From the NCBI GenBank assembly GCA_028023455.1, contig JAQFVV010006426.1:1114001-1178000 (forward strand): 64,000 nt of DNA. The letters run 5' to 3'. The translations under genes and the position numbers were made by a program. The notes under the pieces were generated by a model. That model worked only from the letters and a program-made list of their open reading frames with translations, had not been told where the DNA came from and did no database searches. Below, piece after piece: positions 1 to 10,710 of this stretch (position 1 is the stretch's first letter; the number at the start of each line of letters is the position of its first letter). Source of the DNA: Epiperipatus broadwayi (lineage: Eukaryota; Onychophora; Udeonychophora; Euonychophora; Peripatidae).

Positions 1-428
1 TTTCCCAACGTGGTGCTGGACCTAAGAAACAATAGTAAATAAATGCTTTGTTTCTTGTTTAAAAAATTTTTCTATACAAAAGCTAAATTATGTATGTTAA
101 AGCGTTTTAATTTAAAAAAAAAAAAAAGAATTGACCGAAAACCTTGTTTTCTTTAAATGAAAAGAGATTTGTGCTATTTACGTTATCTAAAATAAATCAT
201 TATGTTAAATCAGAGACAGTTGGATGTTTGGGTGGAGTTAAGCATTAAGATTGGGTAGAGATAAATGGACAAAGGAGGGGTGGAGTCAGCGTGTATTTCC
301 AGTTTAGTAAGAAGTAAATAAAATAATAATTAGTAAACTTATTAAAGTGAATAAAATACGGTATTAAAAAATAATGATAAAAAGTGTTTAAAATTATATA
401 TTATAAAAAAAAATAAAATAAAGCCAAA

Positions 429-1175
429 ATGGAGACTCAAGGTAAAAATATAGAAAATAGCCCCAACAAGGAAAAAAGAGAAATCATAGCTTTACTAACC
501 AGCATGTTTGAAAAACAAAAAGAAACAGCCGACGAATATAAAAAAATAGCCGAAGAGCTTAAAAACCAAAATAATGAAATAAAGAGTAAATTGGAAGGGC
601 AAGCTGAAACGCTTGAAAAGTTAAAGGACCAGATCGAAATGGGCCAGAATAAGATAAAAGAAGAAATGAAGGAAATAAGATGTGAAATTACAGGAAAGGT
701 AGAGAAGAACCAAGAAATTATAAAGGTAGATTTAGTTAAAGAAAGTCAGGAAGTTGAAAAGGAAGTTGAAGTGATAAAAGACATAGAAATTAAATTAGAA
801 TCAAATAGCGTTGCGACATATAAAGCAGAAACAAATGTAGACCAAGAAATAGAAGAGAGATATAAGTTCAAGGTAGAAGATAGCATAAAAGAGTTTTTAC
901 AAAGAATTAAAAATAAAAGGTTTAAAGTAAACGTTCGTATTCGTAGATTTAAAAACAGATTTAAAAAAAGAAAGCATAGAAAAAGCTATTCCCAGATTGA
1001 AGTAATTCGGAGTTTGTCTAAATATCAAGGTTTTCGGATTTACAAAGTTGAAAATAGAACGGAAAGAGAAAGAGATAAAGTAATAAATTATAAAAGCGGG
1101 ATAGATATGAGAGGAAAGGTAGTTTATATTATAGAGTTAGTATGTAGAAAGAAAGAACCGCCTGACAAAAATTAA
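429..1175 (+). CDS. coiled-coil gag-like ORF of the LTR element
   Basis: A 248-residue ORF starting METQGKNIENSPNKEKREII. Residues about 15-140 are rich in Glu, Lys and Gln with heptad spacing, as expected of a long coiled coil. Residues about 160-190 are strongly basic (KNKRFKVNVRIRRFKNRFKK), a plausible nucleic-acid-binding segment. It ends KKEPPDKN. N-terminal coiled coils followed by basic segments occur in Gag-like proteins of invertebrate LTR elements, but I see no CCHC knuckle and no capsid motif. It lies in the internal region of the element ending at 4974. The start was chosen as the first ATG of the open frame, after an A-rich leader. A host gene is less likely given the flanking LTR signals. 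Confidence 0.5.
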   Translation: METQGKNIENSPNKEKREIIALLTSMFEKQKETADEYKKIAEELKNQNNEIKSKLEGQAETLEKLKDQIEMGQNKIKEEMKEIRCEITGKVEKNQEIIKVDLVKESQEVEKEVEVIKDIEIKLESNSVATYKAETNVDQEIEERYKFKVEDSIKEFLQRIKNKRFKVNVRIRRFKNRFKKRKHRKSYSQIEVIRSLSKYQGFRIYKVENRTERERDKVINYKSGIDMRGKVVYIIELVCRKKEPPDKN

Positions 1176-1380
1176 AAATATGTAATCTGACGGATTCGCC
1201 GGCTTGACCTAGTTATTAACGACCATGGACTCGGAATAATGGAAAATGTTTAACAAAGTTTAATGAAATAAATGAAAAAACGAGTATCAAGTTAGTTTGA
1301 ATAATTAAAAATGATTAAAGTTAGTCTTAGTAAAATAAAATAACAATCTTAGAGTTTTTAAAATGTCAAAGCAACGATAA

Positions 1381-1634
1381 AATGATTTATGTCAAAACCC
1401 TCGATTATGTCTTATCGATTATATTGATATCCCAGCTCATAAGTCTAGAACATAGTGGAGCGTGAAGCAAACAAAATAAATGTGTAAAATCAAATTAGAC
1501 AAGCAAAATGATTATGTCAAAAACCCTCGATTATGTCATCAATTATATTGATATCCCAGCTCATAAGTCTAGAACATAGCGGAGCGTGACGCCAACGAAA
1601 TAAATGTATAAAATCAAAATAGACAAGCAAAATG
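1381..1634 (+). repeat. tandem duplication, two copies of about 126 bp
   Basis: AATGATTTATGTCAAAACCC at 1381 recurs as AATGATTATGTCAAAAACCC at 1507. Both copies continue through CTCGATTATGTC, TGATATCCCAGCTCATAAG and AGACAAGCAAAATG with few differences. The duplication lies in the non-coding part of the LTR element's internal region. Confidence 0.9.
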
Positions 1635-3443
1635 AAAATGTTTTTTTTTTAAAAAAAAAAAAAAAGAAGGGAGAGTAAAAATAACGCTTTAAAAATAAAA
1701 ATGAAATAAATAAGTGTATAATGAAGGTATTAATGAAAATAAAACATTATCAAATAAAAAAAAAAAGAAAAAAGTGTATTAAATTAGGATTGAGGTGTGT
1801 GCGAGTATTTGGGCAAAGATATAAATGTCAGGCCTGACTTTTGTTGGATTAAGCCTTTTCTTGCGGTGACTTTGTTCTACAGATGGGTAGTGCGAAGAAT
1901 AAATAATACTGATGATGATGCGCCAGTAGAAAAGTCCTGGCATATAAAAAGTAATAAATCTGGAGGAAAAATTTCCAGTAGAACCAAATAAAATAAATAT
2001 TTTAGCAAGTCGAATGTACAGTAGAGATAGTCCTGCCATTCACAAATCTTAAAGTCCCTTTTCAGGATCCGTTGTGCACAACAGTTGCCCATGCTGTAGT
2101 CACCACTTCCGCAAGAAATTGAGGGTTGGTTTGAATCAGCACAAGATCTATCTGTGTGTTGAATTGCCTTATACTTTGCTGCCTACTTCTCTTAACATTA
2201 CATTTATTACCTAATGATGAAAATAAAAACTAAAAATGCACTCTAGAAAAATAAAAATTTGAAGTGGTCAATACTTAGGAAAAGTGATCAATGCACATAT
2301 TAATCAAGAAAAATGTTCGTAAATAAATAAGTAGGTCAAATAGTTAAAATAAAATCGATAAAATCAAGTTAAATAAATAAGCGTAAATAAATCTATAGTA
2401 AATAATAATCAAGAATGACTCGTAATAAACTAATCGATTTTTTTATTTTATTGAATACACGCATGTTAAATAAAGATGTTCATAATGATTTAAAAATAAT
2501 ATTATAAGATTAGTGTAAATAAATATTTTAAATAATGTTTCTTAAGGGTTATAAATAATATTGTAATATAAATAAATAGTGTAAGATATTGTTCATGTGA
2601 ATTTAAAAGTAAGGTTGGAAGATTAATAATAAAAAAATAAAAGTCAATCTAAGGTGAATTAAGAGTGTATAAGTATACATGTGTATATACGCGCATATAC
2701 ACTGGTAATATTCGGTAAATATGATACCTCATGATGCGTATCTTAAATGTATTTATCTAGATATCCTTTTAGGTTATGTTCTTGGCATTGCTGCACCTCA
2801 TTATGCGTGCAAATAGGGATTTATTTAGTATAGATTCCCTGTAAGCAAGTCCAGTAATAACTCGATATCTAGAATATTAGTAAGTGTAGAATTATGCTGC
2901 ACATATACACATGTGTAGGAAGTTATCTATAGAAAAAGGGAATGAGGGTAGTATAGAAATAAGTTTAGTTAAGGATAAGTTTAAAACTGCCGACTGGATA
3001 AATTTTAGTACCCGTAACGGACTTGTCAGGGATCATTCCTCTTTCCAAAGCGTAAGTCGAAAATGGACAGTTGAAAATTCCTGCCATTTCGCAGCCACCC
3101 TTTCTTTTTCCAAGTCCGATCAAGAGAATCGGCAAATGAAGTTTCAATTTTATACACGTGTAAGTTGGTGTAAGTCAGCGAATCTGCTTCCGTGTCGTTT
3201 TCCAAAAGATCCCTGTGCCTCAAAATTGGTTTGTCCCGGTGGTCGTTATCCATGATTTAGATCATTGTGAGCAATGTATTCGGCATAGATAGAAGGAAAG
3301 GATAGTCAAAACAGATTGCCCTTTGTATGTTAAGTAAAAGATATTAAAAAGCTAACTTAGAAAAATAATAAATTAATAAATCTTTAGAGTCAAGAATTAA
3401 AATAGCAAGAGATAAAATGGTCAAAAATGATGCATTTTACTCT
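1635..3443 (+). other. rest of the LTR element's internal region, no recognised domain
   Basis: This stretch is AT-rich with short open frames only (for example 1797-1991 and 2911-3255 on +). None shows a protease, reverse transcriptase, RNase H or integrase motif that I can recognise. Blocks near 1800-2160 and 3000-3260 are less AT-rich than the surroundings and may be remnants of pol-derived sequence, but this is not demonstrable by eye. Confidence 0.4.
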
Positions 3444-3461
3444 AAAACGGAGCGGGGGGGG
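3444..3461 (+). promoter_or_regulatory. polypurine tract before the 3' LTR
   Basis: AAAACGGAGCGGGGGGGG runs directly into TGTAATGTG, the proposed first bases of the LTR. Such a purine run adjacent to the 3' LTR is the plus-strand primer of LTR retroelements. Confidence 0.6.
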
Positions 3462-4974
3462 TGTAATGTGCCAAGGCCATTTGGCACATGTATATAAAAT
3501 AATTTTGTCTAAAAAAATTATTAAAATAAAAAAAATCTTCCGTAAAAGAGTTGAAATAAAAGTTGAAAAATAATTGATTAAAAGTGGGAAGGTTTTTTTT
3601 ATTAAAGTTAAACTAAAGGTTTTATAAAAAGGAAGTAAAGAGTTTATTATTATTAGTTGAAATACAATTTAAAAGGTTTAAAGAAAATATATAAATCTCT
3701 TCATTTAAATTAAAGAAGAAAAATAATCTTAAAACTATTTTTGATTTTAGAATAATAAAATATATATGTGCGTGTGAATGTAAATAAATGTAAGCTGTTA
3801 ATAAGAGATATAATAAATGCGTGTTAAAATCGTATTGAAAAACACATGAAAATAAATATTGAAATGAAATATATTTAAAAACACAGCGGTGGGCTACTAA
3901 AGATATAAAAACAACACATTTTGAAATAGCTACTACTAATTAAACAATCTTCAAAAACACGTTGTCAAAGGATTAGTTATCAATGAAATTTCGACAACAC
4001 TCATTTGCCGGAGAATATTAAAACAAAAAACACTTTGCAGATATAAATAGCTAGATTTTTATCGGAGTTCAGTTTTATGCAGTCTAATTTTCAGTGACAG
4101 TCTTGTTTCCGTTCAGATAACAGTGCAGTTTCTATTATGTATCCCGAAATAAAAATGCATCGTTGAGCAGCTTTCGGAAATATACGCTCGTGCTTCAGCC
4201 TTTTAGTCCAACAAGATCATCAAAACCTGCTTGTGAAATAATGTCTGCATAACAACTCAGAAATCCTCCTCAAACGTTCAACTGTCTTCAAAAATAAAAC
4301 CAATGGATTCACATAAAATCTCTTCAAGAAACGTCAAAATCTAACCGGTTAGATATACTCCATCAGAAGCAGCCGACAACAAGCAATATCCACGTTCCAA
4401 AAATCCTAGGTAAACATTTATTTATTATCATTTATACGTAGTAGCCACCGCTGTAATTCGTAAAAATTCAAGATTCAAATTATATAAACTCTATAAGCAT
4501 GCATAAAATGAACTATTGATGTGCGTGTTTGTGAATGTTAGATAATTTAAATGTCAAAGATTATTTTCGCTCTTTCATAAAATATATCATATTATGTTAA
4601 CTTAAAATGTGTGTGTTATTTATAGATTTATAAAAAATGTTTATCATTAGTAAATGTTAGTTAATAAATTGTCTTTAAAATTAAACTTTATTCGTCAGTC
4701 AATTCTTTTTATCAATTGTTTTTCTATATTTTATTACTGATTAAAATTAGACTGGGCTAGTTTATGGGATGGTTTCGAGCGCTGGATTATGAGCCTACTG
4801 CCCGAATAATTTAATCCTTGGACTAGCTGGCGCCCCGGGGTTTACTCCGAAACAAATAAAGTATTTGGATAGTAGGGGTTTGAATCTAGCAGCCGAGGTG
4901 GGCCATTGTTGATAGTTAAAGCTATCAATAAGATCTCCCATTTTGCTCGAACGTGCCGGCTCGTTCACGTAACA
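3462..4974 (+). repeat. 3' LTR, about 1.5 kb
   Basis: It begins TGTAATGTGCC and ends TTCACGTAACA. The first nine bases and the reverse complement of the last nine agree at seven positions. A small perfect hairpin (ATGTGCCAA ... TTGGCACAT, 3466-3489) sits at the 5' end. It includes a TATA/initiator pair near 4042-4075. Its partner LTR is outside the window, so the right boundary rests on the terminal TG...CA symmetry alone. Confidence 0.5.
4042..4075 (+). promoter_or_regulatory. TATA box plus initiator inside the LTR
   Basis: TATAAATA starts at 4042, and GTTCAGTTTT follows with its A at 4071, 29 bases downstream. That is the normal spacing between a TATA box and an arthropod-type TCAGT initiator. 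It predicts transcription to the right from about 4071, giving an R region within the LTR. Confidence 0.5.
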
Positions 4975-6764
4975 TTTATAAGATTATAAATGTATTATGA
5001 AGGAGTTTGAAACCGGTCAAAACTTATATATACGTATAAGTAAGTGGTTTCAGTGGTTTGACCTGGTACAAGATAGATATTCTTGCCATTTGTTATTGTG
5101 ATCAGATGGAAAAAGAAAAAAAGTAAGTTGTGAAGTCATATAGTATTTATTTTTAATGGTCTGATAAGGTGGTCATTTTTCTTCCATGCCCATGATCAAT
5201 TTCATTTTATGAATAGGCTTAGGATTTTCTTCAAGTAGCTAGCCATTAGTCAATCTAGCTAATTATCCATTAGTGCTTGGTAAATGGGTATCTAGTTATT
5301 TATTAACTAGAAAATAAAATTTCCATCTTAATCTGGATGAGTCAGGTAACTGTCAAAAATAATTATAATATGATGTGAGGCTTTTATTATTGTGGGTGCA
5401 AACTCATTGTTGTTTTTATTTTTATAGGTTTTGTGATTAAAAAAGGCTTGTCCATTTCAATTTACCTGACATTTACCTAAAATCTTCTCAGAAAGGTAGG
5501 CATATGTTGAAATGCAAAAAAAATGAAGCATTTTGCATCTTAGTTTGAATGTTTTATTATGAACTAATCAAAATGGATACTTGATCATGCAAACAAATAT
5601 CATATTTTAGATTCAATGCTTAAACTGAACACTAAATTTAGAAACCATCGTGAATTAAATTTTTTTTATTAATAAATATCTACAGAAATAATTATAGAAT
5701 AAGTAAAAGAAAATGGAATATATTATTAGAACATGAATGGATATTATAGGGCTCTATGATAAAGTAAAAGTGTTGTTGGAGCAAATGGAGACATAATTTA
5801 TGTTCAGGAATAATAATAGTCATAATGATTAAAAGCTATATAGCGAAGGGGTCCAGTCTATAACTGTGTCATGACTGATGTTAAATATGCTAAAAGTAAA
5901 TATTAAAGAATACAGTTTTGCTTTGTCTTATGGCTTTCCTCTGCATGCAATAGATCACCTGATTTTTACAGCCTTCAAGAGATTAAACATTCCTTTTTGA
6001 CATTATTTCTATATGTATATATCCATTCGGCATCTCTTTTCCATAAGAACTCATAGAATTTTTAAGAGTTCTTACATTTTTTTTTCTCATATTTTTTAGC
6101 ATTTCAAGTTATTTTTTTAAAAAAATACCCCCCCTCCCCCATATCAATTGTCCTTATCTCACTTTTAAAGTATTTAGGACTTTTGCTTAGGATGAAACAC
6201 TCTCTGGTCCAGTATATATTTTAAAAATATAATAAATTTTGTTTTTGTGTTTGTTTCATTTTTTTTTTTCTTGTAGTAGAAACTATAGTTTTTTTTTTTT
6301 TTGAAATTGCTGATAACAACATTGTGAAGATTTGTTAGTGTTATTAATTATGATGTGTAAATTAATGTGTTATTAATTATGATGTATAAATTAATGAGTT
6401 ATCATAACTAGTTATATCCAATTGCAACATTTAATACATTATTAATTCACTTTTATTAATTTGCTGTTTTATTTTAACTTCAAAAATTTTATTTGTTTAT
6501 AAAAAAAAAAAAACATTTTAGTTGTGAAGAAAATATAAATGATAAAACAAGCAATTCTTTATTGCAGTACCATTTATAGTAAGTAAGCTTGAGTAATTTA
6601 TGTTATTAAGTAGTCATCTTCAAATCGCTTGTTGTCTTTTGTCTTTATGAATGAGACTTGGGATTAAAAGCAGAAATCAAATGTCATCTAATCAATGTCT
6701 TTCATTTTATTATCAAAGCTAAAAACCTGAAATTTACAATCTAAGATTTTGAACACAAGCCAAT
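4975..6764. other. AT-rich gene-free stretch with a dispersed-repeat copy
   Basis: No coding sequence recognised. A copy of a dispersed repeat lies at about 5225-5350 (TGGGTATCTAGTTATTTATTAACTAGAAAATAAA-like core); related copies are near 22000, 32870 and 49310. A 27 bp unit (GTTATTAATTATGATG...) is doubled at about 6335-6395. Confidence 0.5.
5225..5350 (+). repeat. dispersed repeat copy (TCTAGTTA/TAACTAGAAAATAAA family)
   Basis: Its core (TAGC-AATTATCCATTAG-GGTAAATGGGTATCTAGTTA, then TTAACTAGAAAATAAA) is recognisable, with divergence, at about 22000-22090, 32863-32960 and 49310-49400. No protein or tRNA-like promoter was identified, so the class is unknown; a SINE or a MITE-like element are both possible. 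Confidence 0.45.
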
Positions 6765-7870
6765 CTCTTCAACATGTTTAAGCATTGTCATTCTACTGCA
6801 GAATGAAGATTTCTCCAAATTTAATATAATTTCTCTAATCCATAGCCTCTCTTTTTCATATTACACCAACAAACTTTCTTATTTTGTCCATCCATTTTAT
6901 ATGAGGGTTTTTTCTATCTCTTTTACAGTCTTTTGGTATTCACTTTAAGATTTTGTTCATTTATTATCATCTTTTCTAGTAATATGTCCGGCCCAACTCC
7001 ATTTCAGTTTCTTAATTCTTTTGATGATGTCAACAATATCTATTCTCTCACTCATGTATTTCATTTCCAGTTTTTTCTTGTTACTCCCAACACATATCTT
7101 TATAATTTGTTCAGTGACTTGATATTGTTTCTTTGTTAAATGTCCCAGTATCAAATTCATAAGTAAGATCAGGTAAAACAAATCTATTAAATACCTTTTT
7201 ACATAGATAGACATATTTTCTTTTAATATTAAATTATTTCTATCAAATCTCTGCAATTAATTTCATCTATTATATTTCCATCTGTATTAATAGTCTGATT
7301 AAGACATTTGTAGTTGTTAACTCCCAATTTGTGATTATTAGTCTTTATTATCTTCTGAAAAAATCCATTGAACATTTTAGTATTTTTCTTTAATCCTAGA
7401 ACTCTTACTTTTATCTGATAATTCTTAAGAACATTTCCTGAAGCTCTGAAGCATTATTTATAAAAATAACCACATCATCTACAAAATGTAGATGACTTAA
7501 ATAATCTCCATGTATTTTTATTTTTTTAGCTTCTCATTTTAATTGACAAAATACTTCTTGCAAAATTGCTGTAAAAAGTTTTGACATGTCATATACTCTT
7601 ATTAATGCTAATCCATGTAGTGTGACCATGTAATCTAATGATTGATGTTGCATTTTGATATTCTTTAGAATATGATAATATCTTGGATCTATATGTTGAT
7701 AGTTCAAAGCCTTAATCACTGTGAAAATACTTGTAGAATCAAATGCTTTTTCATAATCTATGAATTCAAAGTATAATGGAAGACCATTTCAATAACTTCT
7801 CTTAATACTTTGCACGTGATCCACTGTGCTAAAATCAATTTTAAATCCAACTTTTTTTTTTTAGTTGGTT
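6765..7870 (-). pseudogene. decayed LINE reverse transcriptase, 5'-truncated
   Basis: On the minus strand, with frame breaks, the order of motifs is that of a LINE RT common in invertebrate genomes. STVDHVQSI lies near 7830. LPLYFEFIDYEKAFDS lies near 7790-7740 (RT motif A, with the catalytic Asp of FIDYEKAFD). KLFTAILQEVF lies near 7580, followed by HLHFVDDVVIFINNASELQ near 7490 (motif C; FVDD where FADD is usual). Then comes IKRIKKLKWSWAGHITRKDD near 6970, the typical C-terminal segment. Several in-frame stops and frameshifts make it a dead copy. No endonuclease region remains. Confidence 0.8.
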
Positions 7871-9360
7871 TGAATTCAAAGTTCACTATAGATTAGTTAT
7901 AATTATCTTGATAAAGATTTTGTATAGCATTGATAGAAGACCAATTTACCTGACTCGTTATAGATATGACTCCAGATTAGAACTATAATTTAGTATTCTC
8001 AGTTTCCAGCTGTAAATGCCAAGCCTCATTGATAAAGGCAAAAATCAGAAACTGGTCTGGTATCAGATTTAAATATACTAATATTTGATAATCAGTGATT
8101 AGTAATTCTAATAGAGTAGAGAAAGTTCTTTATATGAACCGAATAGCGAGTGATTTAATATTAACATTTCCAGTTGAGGGGGGGGGGGAGTTCCTCCAGT
8201 TAATAAAAAACTGAGAGTACTTAAATATATAGTTATTGGCTTGGAATATTATTAACATTTTCAGTCAGGGAAGGAAAAAAAGATGCCTAAAGTTAATAAA
8301 TAACTGATAGTACTACAATATATAGTTACTGACTCTGAATAATATAATATATATTGATTTGGAGTCAAAACCTTAAAATGTTGTGAAATTCAGGATTTTT
8401 CATTTGAATAGTAGAACAGAATTAAAAGTGGTAATTAAATGTATAGTTGCATTACCTGTTAAAAGTCAAGCCTCTGATAAAAATAAAAATTACAAATTGG
8501 TGTAAGAGATGGGGATTTAAATACACACTAAAGTCAAGTAATCATTGATTATTCAAACTCATTATAAATGGCATTGAAGTAGAGAACTGCTCTTGTTTTA
8601 TATTTTAAAATGAATTGGAAGATTGAGCGATTTGCTATTATTATAAGTTATTGTATATCTCTTTTCATTTTCTTTTATCTTAGGATCTTGCATGTTATTC
8701 ATCATTTTTGCAGTAATGAATCGCTGAGATTGTAAATTTTTGCAACTGCATTTTTTTAATTATATGCTCTGTAGATCTGTCTTCATTTTTTTTCTTTTCT
8801 GTGTTTTCTGTTTATTCATTGTGGTATCATTATTTTTTTGTTTTTCTGGAATTAGAATGATTCTTTGTGTGTGACTGCTAATGATTAATAATGAATATAT
8901 AATAATTTACATATAATTTGTGAGTTATGATCATAAAAATAATTAACTAATAATTTCAGTTATTAGTCACTTAATTATCTAAAACTTGGAGATAAATGCA
9001 AAAAAGCAAAAAGATACAGATGATTCTTTAATATAACCTTACCACACCTATTATTACTGTGAGAGTTATGTATCCTTGTAACTTCTAGAGCTGATCTTTG
9101 TATCTAGCTCTACTCAACTAACTTTTAGTGAGTGTATATACTTTGGGGGAATTTTGTTATCTAATTATTGTCCACCATGGGAACTTTGTTATCTGAATTA
9201 TGTAGCAATAATTATGTCATCGATCAGTTAAGATGGTTAATGATACAGTATATCATTACTGGTCAAAACTAGAAATTATGTAATGCTTGCTGATTCTAAA
9301 ACTTTTGCTAACTTTTTTATTTGCTTCCGCATAGAATTTATTTTACAATTATGCATACAT
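7871..9360. other. gene-free stretch with a diverged tandem pair
   Basis: No coding sequence recognised. Two copies of a roughly 91 bp unit lie at 8156-8340: both run TATTAACATTT-CAGT, then AGTTAATAAA, then ACTGA-AGTAC and ATATATAGTTA. The first copy carries a run of G. Confidence 0.5.
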
Positions 9361-9367
9361 GCAAGGT

Positions 9368-9915
9368 GTTAAAAATGGATAGAAACTAGTCCTAGACTTG
9401 TGTGAGAGTATTCTAGTGAAAATTTTTGAACTTTCATCTTGGGCATGAAGATTCATAATACTTTTAGCTTACTTGAAGAACAGAGATTATTTGTAAAGTG
9501 CATGCATAGTGAGAGAGACTTGTCTAACTTTCTATGTTAGTTGATGATTGAGATAAAGTGAAGTTAAAATGGGGGATGCACTGATAAAAACCAAAATAAT
9601 TTGAAAATATATGTATACAGTACAGTGATTGTTCATTCTTCCATAAGGTATTAAAAATGGATAGAAACCAAGCCCTACAATGCATAAGAGTAGTATAGTG
9701 AAAATTATTGAGTTGTCAACATGAGCATTACTATTCATATGTTTGAGGCATCTAGCTCTTTTGAAGAGTGAAGATTGTTTGCAAAATGCATGCTTGATAA
9801 AAGAGAATAATCTGACATTCTATGCTAGATATGGTTGTAATATAGTGGTGTTAGGATGGGAATCACACTGATAATAATCAAAAAGTTTGAATTAATATAT
9901 GTATATATTATGTTC
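9368..9915. repeat. diverged tandem duplication, period about 281 bp
   Basis: TTAAAAATGGATAGAAAC occurs at about 9369 and again at about 9650. In both copies it is followed by GAGAGTA/AGAGTAG-TAGTGAAAATT, then AGA-ATT-TTTG-AAA-TGCATGC, then TTCTATG-TAG and ATATATGTATA in the same order. Divergence is around 20-25% by eye. Confidence 0.65.
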
Positions 9916-10228
9916 CTTTTCCTCACTTTCATTAAATTAATACAAGATTTGTTTACATAGTTCTCATCATATCTATAATCTTGATTTCATAATATTTATC
10001 AGAAGGATTTAATGTGATTGTTTTTTTAATATTGTCAAAATTTATAAATGATGTAATGATTATTGAATAGTGTCTTAATAATTATTCTTATATCCGTAAT
10101 CAGTTATAAAATTAATATATTACAAAAACTACATTTTATTTTTATGAAAGAAAATAATTAAGTGACCTTTAATAACTCATTATTTAGTTAAGATTTAAGA
10201 TTTTATTTATGGTACTTGGTGTATCAGT

Positions 10229-10486
10229 CCTGCAACACAGAGCACTTATTAGACCTGCTGCAACTTTTCACGTTTGTATCAATCTGCTAATAACTTTGTA
10301 ATCTTGTCATCTGGCCAAAATAACATGTATACGGATGTTGTACACGATGTTTTCGCAAGATTTGCAAAAAGTAATGTGTACATGGATATTGTACATGATA
10401 TTTTCCCACAATTTACAAAGTTATAGACAGCTTGAATACGTATGTGAAAAGGCATATTATGACTAATACATACTCTGTGTTGCAGG
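10229..10486. mobile_element. small TIR element (MITE-like), 258 bp
   Basis: The ends are a perfect 14 bp inverted repeat, CCTGCAACACAGAG at 10229 and CTCTGTGTTGCAGG ending at 10486. Inside are two copies of a GTATACGGATGTTGTACACGATG-like unit (about 10327 and 10378). I could not find a clear target site duplication. No transposase is present, so any movement would depend on another element. Confidence 0.55.
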
Positions 10487-10495
10487 ATTAAAAAT

Positions 10496-10710
10496 ACCAC
10501 TTTCACACCAAAAAAAAGTATAAAATATGTAGCGGCATTATATATGACTTTCACACAAAAAATCGTTATTAAAAACAACATTTTAAAAAAATATTGATTT
10601 GCCATAGAGAAATTATACTACTTTCACATGAAAAAGTGTAAAATATCGATATTAAAAAGAACATTTAAAAAAAAAAAATATTCAGAAATATAAACGACTT
10701 TCACATGGAA
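10496..10710. repeat. diverged tandem array with ACTTTCACA motif
   Basis: ACTTTCACA recurs at about 10497, 10554, 10619 and 10696. Each copy is followed by A-rich sequence with TATAAAAT or GTAAAATAT. The period is about 57-77 bp. Confidence 0.5.

Larger units (their letters stand above)
1..4974 (+). mobile_element. non-autonomous LTR retroelement: internal region and 3' LTR (5' LTR left of the window)
   Basis: Three things point to an LTR element cut by the window edge. First, a purine tract with eight G ends at 3461. Second, an interval starting TGTAATGTG (3462) and ending CACGTAACA (4974) has TG...CA ends that are near-perfect inverted repeats. Third, a coiled-coil, gag-like ORF sits near the left end. 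The first bases include CCCAACGTGGTGCTGGACC, which resembles the sequence around a primer-binding site, so the 5' LTR would end just before base 1. The internal region would then be only about 3.46 kb. No reverse transcriptase, protease or integrase motif was recognised, so it is likely non-autonomous or decayed. Without the 5' LTR this remains inference. Confidence 0.55.

Noticed and set aside
6933-7139. + strand 68-codon frame
   Set aside because: It is antisense to the C-terminal part of the minus-strand LINE RT, whose motifs explain the open frame.
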